A model generated the notes under the pieces. The model made no database searches, was not told where the DNA came from, and saw only the letters and a program-made list of their open reading frames with translations. Shown here piece after piece: positions 14,348 to 22,316 of a stretch of DNA of 35,599 bases. The translations under genes were made by a program, and so were the position numbers. The stretch lies in the IMG/VR virus record IMGVR_UViG_3300022687_000029, positions 1 to 35,599 of that record; one strand, written 5' to 3'. Origin of the DNA: a virus. The first letter of the stretch is position 1; every line of letters starts with the position of its first letter.

Positions 14348-14565
14348 CGCCCCGGGGTCACGACGTCACGATCCCAGCGGGCCGAGACTCGAAAGTGCGC
14401 TCACGGCGCTCCTACGGCTAGCAGGACCCGCTACAGCCTCACCTCCCAACGGAATCCGCCAGAAAATCCAGCGAACCGTTGGGGGGCGGACCAGAGCCCG
14501 GGGGAGTGTTCCTCTCTCCCCGCCCGATGAGGCGGTTTTTTACCCCACCCCTGGAGGTCGCTGGC
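14348..14565 (+). other. Non-coding region before terS, candidate packaging (cos) site
   Basis: These 218 bp lack a credible gene. They contain GC-rich blocks (GCGCCCCGGGG at the start, TTGGGGGGCGGA at about 14479), a terminator at 14520-14541 and the terS ribosome site (CTGGAGG). Phages with an HNH gene beside terS usually carry cos next to it. No cohesive end can be pinpointed from sequence alone. Confidence 0.35.
14520..14541 (+). terminator. Rho-independent terminator upstream of terS
   Basis: CCGCC and GGCGG form a five-pair GC stem around the loop CGATGA, followed by six T residues. This is the clearest intrinsic terminator in the window. It lies 24 bases before the terS start, so either late transcription begins downstream of it or it is read through by antitermination. 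Confidence 0.75.
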
Positions 14566-14895
14566 ATGGCTCAGTCGCCGCGTCATTACAGGGATGCGCT
14601 TACGCGGGTGCTTCGAGCGACGGGGCTGCTTCATGTGCCTGAGGCGGCGCTGTTGGTGGCGACGTTGAAGGATCTCGCGCTGCAGCTGGATGAGGGCGCG
14701 GGGCAGCGGGTGATGGCGTTGTGGATCTCGGCGCAGAAGGACCTGCAGCGATTCCTCGCTGGTCACGCGTCGAGCTCGAGCAAGCCGCCGGCGAGTAAGA
14801 AGCCGGCCGCTGAGGAGAAGCCGCCCGCGCCGACGCCCGCGCCGAAGCGGAATGACCTGGCGGAGTTCAAGACCAAGCACGGCATCGCCTCGTAG
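14566..14895 (+). CDS. terS: Terminase small subunit
   Basis: The 109-residue protein starts at ATG 14566 with ribosome site CTGGAGG; the frame is open upstream but covers the terminator. The N-terminal 65 residues are helical (YRDALTRVLRATGLLHVPEA, then TLKDLALQLDEGAGQRVMA), a Lys/Pro/Ala linker follows, and it ends NDLAEFKTKHGIAS, a tail typical of actinophage small terminases. TerS recognises the packaging site and loads TerL. The assignment rests on size, tail motif and position directly before terL. Confidence 0.82.
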   Translation: MAQSPRHYRDALTRVLRATGLLHVPEAALLVATLKDLALQLDEGAGQRVMALWISAQKDLQRFLAGHASSSSKPPASKKPAAEEKPPAPTPAPKRNDLAEFKTKHGIAS

Positions 14896-14915
14896 CTGCC
14901 GAGAAGGGGCCGTCC

Positions 14916-16610
14916 GTGTCGACTGTCGCTCCTCCTCGTCCGCGGGCGAAGTCGAAGAAGGGCCCGCAGAAGCGAGTCGGGTCGACGGAGCCGAGGCTGT
15001 GGACGCGGCCGCTGCGGGAGCTGACGCCGGAGACATCGCTCGGGTTCGAGGTCATCGACTTTGCGCTGACGGTGCTGGGCATCGTCCTTTACCCGTGGCA
15101 GAAGTGGCTGCTGATCCACGCGCTCGAGCTGCTCGAGAACGGCGAGTACCGGTTCCGTCGAGTGATCGTGCTCGTCGCCCGGCAGAACGGGAAGACGACC
15201 TTGGCGAGCGTGCTCGCCGCCTGGTGGCTCTACGCCGACTCGGCGCGACGGCCTGACAAGGTGCCGCCGCTGAAGTTCAAGGTCGTCGGCGTCGCGCAGA
15301 ACCTCGACATCGCCCGCGAGCCGTGGTCGGCGGTGAAGCTGTGGTGCGACCCGGACCCGGAGACGGCGGAGGAGGGCGAGCTCGCGATCGAGGCGCTGCA
15401 GGATGCGACCGCGAAGGTGTCGGACACGAACGGCAAGGAAGCGATCGTCGCCCGGTCCCGAGCTCACTACGAGATCCGCGCAGCGAAGAACGCGCGCGGC
15501 AAGCCGGCCGCGCGGGTGCTCATGGATGAGATGCGCGAGCAGAAGGACTGGACCGCGTGGGATGCGGTGTCGCAGACCACGAAGGCGTTCTGGAACGGCA
15601 TGCTCATCGGCCTGTCGAACGCGGGCGACTCGTCGTCGGTGGTGCTGCGTCAGCAACGCAACGCCGCGCTACTCGACCTGATCGCCGCAGGATTCGACGT
15701 ACCCGACTACGTCGACCGCGGCCTGGCCGAAGCTGAAGCCCACGCCAACGGCGAAGACGTCGACCTGTCGCTGGGACTGTTCGAGTGGTCGGCCGAGCCG
15801 GGCTGTCTGAAGAACGACCTCGACGCGATTCTCCAGTCGAATCCGTCGATCGGCTACGGGTCGATGACGATCGCGACCTGCTTGGCCGACATCCGCGGGA
15901 TGACAGCCGCCGGCTACCGCACCGAGGTCCTCTGTCAGTGGGTGACGACGCGAGTCAACTCGCACATCGACGTCAAGGACTGGAAGGGCTTGCATGTGCC
16001 GATCCGCGAAGTGCGCATCCCCTTGGGGTCGCGCACGGTCTGGGGTGTAGACACCTCAGCCGACCGCTCGAAGACGTGGATCGCGGCCGCGGTCATGACG
16101 GAGGACGGCAAGCCGTTCGTCACCGTCCGCGTAGAGCGCGCCGGCATGATGTGGGTTCCCGAGTACATGGCGGAGCTCGCCGAGCAGTCGGGTCAGCGTG
16201 AGGTGGTCCTTCAGCGCAAGGGGTGCGCGGCGATGGAGTTCATCGAGCCGCTCGAGAACCTCGGCCTGATCGTCCACGCGATCGAGGGCCCACAGTTCGC
16301 GATCGCGACCGGCCGACTGAAGGACCACGTCCGCGACGGGAACCTCGTGCTCGTCGAGCAGCCAGCGGTGGATCTCGGCATCGAGGGCGGCGTGGTTCAG
16401 AAGTACGCCGAGAACCTCGCCTGGTGGCGACACGGCTCGATGCCCGTCGACGTCTCGGGCGTCGTCGCCGAGTCGAACGCGCTCTACGGACTCGAGATGC
16501 TCGAGCCGCCCCCACCCGAACCGACACCGCCTCCGCCTCCTCAGGCGGAGATGGTCGAACGGGAATCGACAGACGCCTCCGAGGTGAACCTCGCCGTCGC
16601 ACAATTCTGA
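14916..16610 (+). CDS. terL: Terminase large subunit
   Basis: The 564-residue protein starts at GTG 14916. The ATPase has Walker A ARQNGKTT (88-95) and Walker B VLMDEM (201-206). The RNase H-like nuclease begins at WGVDTSADRSKTW, with Asp379 as the first metal ligand. The protein cuts concatemeric DNA and drives it into the prohead with TerS and the portal. The C-terminal 50 residues are proline- and acid-rich. Length is normal for an actinophage TerL. Confidence 0.95.
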   Translation: MSTVAPPRPRAKSKKGPQKRVGSTEPRLWTRPLRELTPETSLGFEVIDFALTVLGIVLYPWQKWLLIHALELLENGEYRFRRVIVLVARQNGKTTLASVLAAWWLYADSARRPDKVPPLKFKVVGVAQNLDIAREPWSAVKLWCDPDPETAEEGELAIEALQDATAKVSDTNGKEAIVARSRAHYEIRAAKNARGKPAARVLMDEMREQKDWTAWDAVSQTTKAFWNGMLIGLSNAGDSSSVVLRQQRNAALLDLIAAGFDVPDYVDRGLAEAEAHANGEDVDLSLGLFEWSAEPGCLKNDLDAILQSNPSIGYGSMTIATCLADIRGMTAAGYRTEVLCQWVTTRVNSHIDVKDWKGLHVPIREVRIPLGSRTVWGVDTSADRSKTWIAAAVMTEDGKPFVTVRVERAGMMWVPEYMAELAEQSGQREVVLQRKGCAAMEFIEPLENLGLIVHAIEGPQFAIATGRLKDHVRDGNLVLVEQPAVDLGIEGGVVQKYAENLAWWRHGSMPVDVSGVVAESNALYGLEMLEPPPPEPTPPPPPQAEMVERESTDASEVNLAVAQF

Positions 16611-16623
16611 GAGAAGGTGACCC

Positions 16624-18063
16624 TTGGCCGAGGAGATCGGATACCAGACCGTTTCGCTTCCCGGCTGGGGTCAGCTCGTTGCGGAGACGGGAGAGACGAA
16701 CCCGCAGCTGATGTGGCCGGCGTCGATCGACGTCTTCGACAAGATGCGCCGCGAGGACTCGCAGGTCGGATCGGTGCTCCGCGCTGTGACGCTCCCGATC
16801 CGCAAAGCGAAGTGGATGATCGACCCCGCAGGAGCTCGCCCCGAGGTGGTCGAGCTGATCGCCGGAGATCTCGGTCTGCCGGTGAAGGGAAGCTCGCCGA
16901 CCGCGGCCTTGCGGACCAAGGGTCGGTTCTCCTGGGCGGAGCACCTCCGGTTGGCGATGCTCGAGCTGGTCTACGGCCACTCGTACTTCGAGCAGGTCTA
17001 CCGGATCGAGGGCGGCCGCGCGCACCTGGCGAAGCTCGCTTGGCGGCCGCCGCGCACGATCTCAGAGTTCGACGTCGCAGCCGATGGCGGTCTGATCTCG
17101 ATCACTCAGCACGGCACGCCGAAGGGTGGCCGAGCGATGCCGATTCCGGTCGACCGGCTCGTGGCATACGTGAACGAGCGCGAGGGTGGCAACTGGATCG
17201 GCCAGTCGTTGCTGCGCACGGCGTACAAGAACTGGCTGCTGAAGGACCGGATGCTTCGCGCTCAGGCGCTCACGGTCGAACGCAACGGGCTAGGCGTGCC
17301 GGTATACGAAGGGGCGCCGGTGCCCGATGCGGCTTCGTCGGACGAACGCGACAGGTGGCAGGCATCCGAGAAGGAAGCCGGGCTGAAGCTCGCCAAGGGC
17401 TTTCGCGCCGGCGAGGCGGCGGGTGCGTCGATTCCCAACGGCGCCAAGCTCGAGCTGAAGGGTGTGACGGGGAAGCTGCCTGACACGGACGCGCCGATCC
17501 GCTACCACGACGAGCAGATCGCTCGCGCGGTGCTCGCTCACTTCCTGAACCTCGGGACCGAGACAGGCTCGTGGGCCCTCGGGTCGACGTTCGCAAACTT
17601 CTTCACCGACTCGCTCAACGCCGTCGCCGAGCACGTGCAGGACGTCACCCAGCAGCACGTCGTCGAGGACCTCGTCGACGCCAACTGGGGAACCCAGGAG
17701 CCGGCACCGCGACTGGTCGTGGACCCGATCGGTTCCGAGCACCCCGTGACGGCGGAGGCCATCAAGGCTCTCATCGACTGCGGTGCGCTCACCAACGACC
17801 CGAAGCTGGAGGCTCACCTCCGCGCAACATACGGCCTACCGGTCCTCGACGCAGCACCGAGTTCCAATGCAGCGCCGGAGGAGGACGAGCGCGCGATCGC
17901 TCGCGGGGCAGCTGAGACCGCCCAGAAGGTCTACCTCGCGACGGACAAGCCGCCGCTGACACAGGCCGAGGCGCGAGAGCTCATTCGCCGTTCCGGCGCA
18001 GACCTGAGTGGTGATGGCCCACCCGGCAACGCCACTCCATCGACCGAGCCGCAGGAGGCCTGA
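16624..18063 (+). CDS. Portal protein (DUF935-like)
   Basis: The 479-residue protein starts at TTG 16624 behind GAGAAGGTGA. Motifs fit the DUF935/Mu gp29-like portal family: MRREDSQVGSVLRAVTLPIR at the N-terminus, ELVYGHSYFEQVYRI, RTISEFDV, then LTHFLNLG-type text (VLAHFLNLGTETGSWALGS). The portal ring is the vertex for DNA entry and tail attachment. The C-terminus (last 60 residues) is Ala/Pro-rich. The TTG start is unusual but no better start with a ribosome site exists. It overlaps the protease start by one base. Confidence 0.9.
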   Translation: MAEEIGYQTVSLPGWGQLVAETGETNPQLMWPASIDVFDKMRREDSQVGSVLRAVTLPIRKAKWMIDPAGARPEVVELIAGDLGLPVKGSSPTAALRTKGRFSWAEHLRLAMLELVYGHSYFEQVYRIEGGRAHLAKLAWRPPRTISEFDVAADGGLISITQHGTPKGGRAMPIPVDRLVAYVNEREGGNWIGQSLLRTAYKNWLLKDRMLRAQALTVERNGLGVPVYEGAPVPDAASSDERDRWQASEKEAGLKLAKGFRAGEAAGASIPNGAKLELKGVTGKLPDTDAPIRYHDEQIARAVLAHFLNLGTETGSWALGSTFANFFTDSLNAVAEHVQDVTQQHVVEDLVDANWGTQEPAPRLVVDPIGSEHPVTAEAIKALIDCGALTNDPKLEAHLRATYGLPVLDAAPSSNAAPEEDERAIARGAAETAQKVYLATDKPPLTQAEARELIRRSGADLSGDGPPGNATPSTEPQEA

Positions 18064-19331
18064 TGAACGACCGCAAGAAGTTGCAGAACCGGTACTGGGG
18101 TGACCGCACACCGCCGGAGTCCAAGCTCGAGTTCTTCAACGCCGTCACCACGCTCGCGCCTGACGGAGAGGGCACGGTCGCCACGATCCGCCTGTACGGC
18201 CCGGTCGACAGCTGGGGAGGCTGGTGGGGCGTCTCGGCCGCGGAGGTCGGCGCGGTGCTCGATGCGTTGCCGGACTCGGTGACGGACGTCATCCTCCGCA
18301 TCAACTCCCCAGGCGGCGAGGTGTTCGAGGGCGTCGCGATCCTCAACCTCCTCCGCGCGCACAAGGCGAAGATCACCGCCGTCGTCGACGGCTTGGCCGC
18401 CTCGGCAGCGTCGGTCATCGCAGCCGGCGCCGACGAGACGGTCATGTCGCCGGGCACGCAGATGATGATCCACTCCCCGTGGACGATCACCGTTGGCAGC
18501 GCGACCGAGCTCCGCAAGGACGCAGACCGGCTCGACGGGGTCGAGCTCTCCCTGGTGGAGATCTATTCCGCGAAGGCGGGGGAGAAGGACTGGGCGGAAC
18601 TCCTGGCGGAAGAGACCTGGATGACGGCACAGGAGACGGTCGACTTCGGTCTGGCCGACCGGGTGGCAGTAGTCCAGGACCAGGGCGCCACCGCGACCGT
18701 CGGCGACGAGGACGACCTGGTCGTCATCGAAGTCACGCCTGGCGATGACGAAGACTCCGCGCGAGTCGTACGACTGACCGGGGTGGCTGCTGCCGCCGCG
18801 GTCCACAAGCTCCCGAGCTCGTCCGAGCCGGGTGACCCCAACCAGAAGGAGGCGCTCATGTCGAGCGACACCATCAAGGCTGGCCTTCGCGAGCGGCTCG
18901 GCGTGACCGATGCCGACGCCTCGGACGAGACGCTGCTCGCAGCTCTCGACCAGGTCATCGACCAGGCCACCACCCCGCCGGCGCCGACCGCGCCGACGGC
19001 GCCGGAAGGCACCACGCTGATCGACTCGGAGGTTCTCGCGAACCTCCAGGCCGATGCAGCCGCAGGTCGCGAGGCCCTGGCCGCGCAGACCAGCGCCCGC
19101 CGCGACGCCCTCGTCGACGCGGCGATCGCCGACGGTCGGATCGCGCCCGCGAACCGAGACACGTGGCGCGCCCAGCTCGACAGTGCGGAGGAGACCACCA
19201 CGGCTCTCCTCGCGGAGCTGCCGAAGAACACCATCCCGGTCAAGGAGGTCGGACACTCCGACGACGTCAACTCGGCCGAGGAGGCGCTGTACGCCAAGGC
19301 GTGGGGCGCCAACGAGAAGAAGGGGGCCTGA
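18063..19331 (+). CDS. Capsid maturation protease (ClpP-like) fused to scaffold
   Basis: The 422-residue protein has a ClpP/S14 serine protease in residues about 35-210: RINSPGGEVFEG, then DGLAASAASVIAAGAD with catalytic Ser114, and MMIHSPW with His137. After an acidic linker (GDEDDL, PGDDED) the C-terminal 157 residues are helical, Ala/Glu-rich and scaffold-like. The protease processes the prohead after assembly. A strong internal start at 18858 would make the scaffold alone, as in lambda C/Nu3. Confidence 0.92.
   Translation: MNDRKKLQNRYWGDRTPPESKLEFFNAVTTLAPDGEGTVATIRLYGPVDSWGGWWGVSAAEVGAVLDALPDSVTDVILRINSPGGEVFEGVAILNLLRAHKAKITAVVDGLAASAASVIAAGADETVMSPGTQMMIHSPWTITVGSATELRKDADRLDGVELSLVEIYSAKAGEKDWAELLAEETWMTAQETVDFGLADRVAVVQDQGATATVGDEDDLVVIEVTPGDDEDSARVVRLTGVAAAAAVHKLPSSSEPGDPNQKEALMSSDTIKAGLRERLGVTDADASDETLLAALDQVIDQATTPPAPTAPTAPEGTTLIDSEVLANLQADAAAGREALAAQTSARRDALVDAAIADGRIAPANRDTWRAQLDSAEETTTALLAELPKNTIPVKEVGHSDDVNSAEEALYAKAWGANEKKGA
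18858..19331 (+). CDS. Nested scaffold protein, in-frame internal start
   Basis: An ideal ribosome site (AGAAGGAGG, 18844-18852) lies five bases before an in-frame ATG at 18858, which is residue 266 of the protease fusion. Initiation here would give a 157-residue protein beginning MSSDTIKAGLRERLGV with heptad-like Ala/Leu/Glu content (LANLQADAAAGREALAAQ). Nested scaffolds sharing the C-terminus of a capsid protease are known in lambdoid phages. The start site is seen directly; expression is inference. Confidence 0.65.
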   Translation: MSSDTIKAGLRERLGVTDADASDETLLAALDQVIDQATTPPAPTAPTAPEGTTLIDSEVLANLQADAAAGREALAAQTSARRDALVDAAIADGRIAPANRDTWRAQLDSAEETTTALLAELPKNTIPVKEVGHSDDVNSAEEALYAKAWGANEKKGA

Positions 19332-19333
19332 TC

Positions 19334-19705
19334 ATGGCCGAGTCCACTCACCTGTTCGAGCCGGGTGCGCCCGGCATCACCTTCACCGCCGACGCCGCGA
19401 TCACCGGGGGACAGGTCGTGTACGTGTCCGCCGCGCGTCAGGTCACACCGACCGCCGGCGCCTCGGCCGCGGTCATCGGCGTCGCTGCGCACGACGCAGC
19501 TGACGGCGACAAGGTCCTCGTCCTCGTCGGCGGGGTCGTCAAGGTCACGGCGTCCGCCGCGATCTCCGCCGGCGCACTCGTCGTCTCCGCCGCTGCGGGG
19601 AAGGTCGCCACGATCGCGTCGAACACGTTCGACAAGCTCGTCGGTCGCGCCCTCACCGCCGCCGGCGACGACGGCGACGTCATCGAAGTCCGACTCGGCG
19701 TCTGA
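19334..19705 (+). CDS. Capsid decoration protein (DUF2190-like)
   Basis: The 123-residue product starts at ATG 19334, two bases after the protease stop. It is Ala/Val/Gly-rich and beta-structured (ITGGQVVYVSAARQVTPTAG, then GDKVLVLVGGVVKVTASAAI), with GALVVSAAAGKVATIAS near the end, the arrangement of DUF2190 proteins. These trimeric proteins, related to lambda gpD in role, stabilise the expanded capsid. Position between protease and major capsid supports this. Confidence 0.82.
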   Translation: MAESTHLFEPGAPGITFTADAAITGGQVVYVSAARQVTPTAGASAAVIGVAAHDAADGDKVLVLVGGVVKVTASAAISAGALVVSAAAGKVATIASNTFDKLVGRALTAAGDDGDVIEVRLGV

Positions 19706-19727
19706 CGCCAGGAAGCAGAGGAACATC

Positions 19728-20663
19728 ATGGGATACACCTACCCCGCACCGCCCGCCTCCACGGACGGCGACAACATCGACGTCCATCACCTCCTCAGCA
19801 CGCCGACGGTGCTCGCCCGCCGACTCCGTGGGCTGCTGGACCACGCCTACATCGCTGACGCGCTGCTCACCGGCCGCTACACGGCCGTCGGCGGAGCGAT
19901 CCTCTACGAGGTCGACGAGCCCGACGAGACCGACAGCGACCCGGAGGCCGTCAACCCGGGAGGCGCCTACCCCGTCACGGGCCTGACCGCCGGCGAGATC
20001 GCGGCCGCGAAGACCACGAAGTGGGGCCAGGACGCGATCGTCACCGACGAGGCCATCTCGCGGCTTCGGCTGGATCCGGTCAACCGGGCGTTCTCGAAGC
20101 TCGTGAACCGCTCGGTCGGGTTCGTGGACGGTACAGCTCTCGCGGTCATCGCCTCGAAGGTCACGGCCACGTGGGACGTCACGGGCAGCTCCAACGCGAA
20201 CGGCGGAGCGTGGTCCACGGGCGACGCGATCGTCTCTGGGGCCCTCCAGGCGAAGCAGTACGTCATCGACCTCGAGCAGGGGTACGTGCCGGACATGATC
20301 GTCCTCAAGGGGTCGCAGTGGGCGAAGGCCATGGCCCTGTTCGTCAAGGCCGGCATCCTCCCGCGCGAGGGCGCCAACCCGGTGGTCTCGGGTGAGTGGC
20401 CGAACGTGCTCGGCCTCACCTGGCTGACCTCGCCGCACGTGCCGGCGACCGACCCGATCGTGCTCGACTCTGAGCAGCTCGGCGGCATGGCCGACGAGAA
20501 CATCGGCGGCCCCGGCTACGTCCAGTCGAACGGCATCGGCGTGGAGACCAAGTCGATCCGCGACGATGACCACGACCGCTGGAAGCTGCGCGCACGACGC
20601 GTCACCGTTCCGGTCGTCCGTGAGGCGGCCGCGGCCGTCAAGATCACGAACACGGGCATCTGA
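19728..20663 (+). CDS. Major capsid protein
   Basis: The 311-residue protein starts at ATG 19728 with a GAGGAAC ribosome site. It is placed between decoration and connector genes and has the expected composition: an N-terminal arm with helices (HHLLSTPTVLARRLRGLL), a long mixed domain with WGQDAIVTDEAISRLRLDP, and a C-terminus RWKLRARRVTVPVVREAAAAVKI typical of HK97-fold capsids of this group. It forms the icosahedral shell. Family by context and pattern. Confidence 0.88.
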   Translation: MGYTYPAPPASTDGDNIDVHHLLSTPTVLARRLRGLLDHAYIADALLTGRYTAVGGAILYEVDEPDETDSDPEAVNPGGAYPVTGLTAGEIAAAKTTKWGQDAIVTDEAISRLRLDPVNRAFSKLVNRSVGFVDGTALAVIASKVTATWDVTGSSNANGGAWSTGDAIVSGALQAKQYVIDLEQGYVPDMIVLKGSQWAKAMALFVKAGILPREGANPVVSGEWPNVLGLTWLTSPHVPATDPIVLDSEQLGGMADENIGGPGYVQSNGIGVETKSIRDDDHDRWKLRARRVTVPVVREAAAAVKITNTGI

Positions 20664-20914
20664 TGGCTGCGAAGAAGCCCACGGGCTACAAGGTCATCGG
20701 CCGCGCCGCCGTCGTCCGCCACGGGAAGTCTGAGCGGTACTTCTACCGCGACGACACTTTCCCGGTCGACGCGATCGATCCCGAGAACGCCAAGCACCTG
20801 CTTGACGTCAAGCTCATCGAGTCGGTCTTCGAGGACGACAAGGAGAGCGCGGACGCTGCCGCGAAGAAGGCCGAGGCCGACGCGGCCAAGAAGCAGACGC
20901 CGCCGGCGTCCTGA
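20663..20914 (+). CDS. Small head-associated protein
   Basis: The 83-residue product starts at the ATG overlapping the capsid stop (TGATG). The first 55 residues form a compact beta-rich unit (YKVIGRAAVVRHGKSERYFY, DDTFPVDAIDP). The rest is a Lys/Ala/Glu tail. Small proteins in this slot are common in actinophage head operons and may be minor capsid or assembly factors. No named family is certain. Confidence 0.72.
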   Translation: MAAKKPTGYKVIGRAAVVRHGKSERYFYRDDTFPVDAIDPENAKHLLDVKLIESVFEDDKESADAAAKKAEADAAKKQTPPAS

Positions 20915-20934
20915 CCAGTAGGGGGCGATGAAGC

Positions 20935-21306
20935 ATGTCAATCACACACGAGATGATCGGTAGCGACGAGAACCTCGCGCGCCGAGTGCTCGTGCGGGCA
21001 CGCAACATCGCCCCCTGCATCGACTCCTTCGCCGACGACAGCGAAGAGCAGAAGGACGCGATCGCGATCCTGAAGGGCGTCATCGCCGAGATCCCGGCAG
21101 CGGGCTCGAGGCGGGTGCGGTCGAAGAGCCGCAACGGCACCTCGATCAGCTACACCGACATCGGAGGCGCGTTCACCCCGGACGACATCTCTGCACTGCG
21201 ATCGCTGTGCTCGTCGAACGCCGGGCCCCGGGATCCCATCGGCAGCTTCCCGACCTCGCGACCATTCGGCAACGTGTGGCCCGAGCTCGAGGAGTACAGC
21301 TCGTGA
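20935..21306 (+). CDS. Head-tail adaptor protein
   Basis: The 123-residue protein starts at ATG 20935, nine bases after GGGGG; an ATG at 20928 is out of frame. Helices dominate the N-terminus (ENLARRVLVRARNIAPCIDS, EEQKDAIAILKGVI), and the C-terminus has PIGSFPTSRPFGNVW, a tail often seen in actinophage proteins of this slot. It occupies the position of the first connector ring on the portal (HK97 gp6/SPP1 gp15 type). Assignment is from synteny, size and fold impression. Confidence 0.75.
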   Translation: MSITHEMIGSDENLARRVLVRARNIAPCIDSFADDSEEQKDAIAILKGVIAEIPAAGSRRVRSKSRNGTSISYTDIGGAFTPDDISALRSLCSSNAGPRDPIGSFPTSRPFGNVWPELEEYSS

Positions 21307-21626
21307 GCTGGGACGACGGATTCTTCTACCCGCACACGGTCAAGGTCCGGGAGCCAGTCGTGGGCGGCATGGGGACGACCTACGGGTCCAGCCGCAACGT
21401 TGCCTGCGAAGTGCGCGACGAGCAGCGCCTGGTGCGCGCGGCAGACGGCTCCGAGGTGGTCTCGTCCTCCCAGGTGACTGTGGCCGCGAGCGAGCACATC
21501 CCGCTCGGGTCTCTCGTCACAGTGTGGCCGGGGACCGCGGGCGAGAGAGAAGCAACCGTGCTCGCGGTCGGGCGGAACGAGAACGACATCGACATGGACT
21601 CGTTCGTCGTGCTCTCACTGACCTAG
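21303..21626 (+). CDS. Head-closure (stopper) protein
   Basis: The 107-residue protein starts at GTG 21303 (GTGA overlap). It is beta-rich: FFYPHTVKVREPVVGGMGTT, then VVSSSQVTVAASEHIPLGSLVTVWPG, as expected for stopper rings of the SPP1 gp16/lambda FII type. Position after the adaptor supports this. Just downstream the operon is interrupted by a gene on the other strand. Confidence 0.72.
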   Translation: MSWDDGFFYPHTVKVREPVVGGMGTTYGSSRNVACEVRDEQRLVRAADGSEVVSSSQVTVAASEHIPLGSLVTVWPGTAGEREATVLAVGRNENDIDMDSFVVLSLT

Positions 21627-21633
21627 CGGCGGC

Positions 21634-21972
21634 TCAGTACTGCAGGCAGTAGTCCCGCCAGATCCCGGCGACCTCTCCTGCAGAGATGGATTCCGGTGAA
21701 CCGAGGGTCTCCCACATGTACTCGTAGCCTGCGACTTCCAGGTCCGCGCACATCTGTGACTTCTCATCGTCGGTCAGAGCGCCCCAGGAATCCGCCATCG
21801 CTTTGACCAGCCCCTCGCGGGATGGGCCCGCCGGATCAGGCTCAGCCGCCTGCGCTGAGGGAGCGGAGTTGGGCGCCGAGGCCGGGGGCTCTGCAGGCGC
21901 GGAGGACGCGCATCCGACGAGAGCGCCCACAAGGGCGATGCACATGAGTCCGTACGAGCTGCGTCGTGACAT
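21634..21972 (-). CDS. Lipoprotein inserted in the head-tail operon
   Basis: On the minus strand, 112 residues from ATG 21972. The signal peptide is basic then hydrophobic (MSRRSSYGLMCIALVGALVG) and is followed by Cys21 with lipobox LVGC. After a disordered Pro/Ala/Ser linker (22-55) there is a small acidic helical domain (EGLVKAMADSWGALTDDEKS, Cys86, EYMWETLGS, Cys109). Lipoproteins carried by prophages can block superinfection at the surface. Divergent coding inside a late operon and its own TAGACT box seven bases from the start mark it as an independently expressed accessory gene. Function is inference. Confidence 0.82.
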   Translation of the reverse strand: MSRRSSYGLMCIALVGALVGCASSAPAEPPASAPNSAPSAQAAEPDPAGPSREGLVKAMADSWGALTDDEKSQMCADLEVAGYEYMWETLGSPESISAGEVAGIWRDYCLQY

Positions 21973-21979
21973 ACGCGCG

Positions 21980-21985
21980 AGTCTA
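21980..21985 (-). promoter_or_regulatory. -10 box of a leaderless promoter for the lipoprotein
   Basis: On the minus strand TAGACT is followed by seven bases (CGCGCGT) and the ATG at 21972, with no ribosome site between. The box lies just before the start of the divergent late gene at 21999. A -35 hexamer is not evident. Confidence 0.5.
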
Positions 21986-21998
21986 CGAGGAGGCAGAC

Positions 21999-22316
21999 GT
22001 GAGAATCTATACGCCGGTTCTGAGCGAGCTCGAGAAGGCAACCCAGGACGGACTACGCGACGCCGGCAAGGCGCTGCTGAAGCGCGCTCGCGAGCTCAGC
22101 CCTACCGACACCGGCGAGTCGGACAAGTCCGGCTTCGTTCGTATCGACGACCTCACTCTGCAGGTCGGCTTCACCTCGTATATCTCGCGCCTGCAGCACG
22201 AGAATCTCGACTGGCAGCACGAGAACGGCCAGGCCAAGTTCCTCGAAACTGCCGGCGACGAGATCGCGGTGGAGGACTTCATCGCCGAGCGCGTGAGGCA
22301 GGCGCTCAGTGGATGA
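21999..22316 (+). CDS. Neck/HK97 gp10-like protein
   Basis: The start chosen is GTG 21999, seven bases behind an ideal GAGGAGG (21986-21992). An in-frame GTG at 21966 would overlap the lipoprotein and lacks a ribosome site. The 105-residue protein has LEKATQDGLRDAGKALLKRA, then RELSPTDTGESDKSGFVRID, the helix-then-PxdTG pattern of HK97 gp10-like proteins that sit at the head-tail junction. It overlaps the next gene by eight bases. Confidence 0.8.
   Translation: MRIYTPVLSELEKATQDGLRDAGKALLKRARELSPTDTGESDKSGFVRIDDLTLQVGFTSYISRLQHENLDWQHENGQAKFLETAGDEIAVEDFIAERVRQALSG

Noticed and set aside
17931-19256. 441-codon minus-strand frame across the capsid protease
   Set aside because: Antisense to ClpP-like and scaffold coding with conserved catalytic residues on the plus strand.
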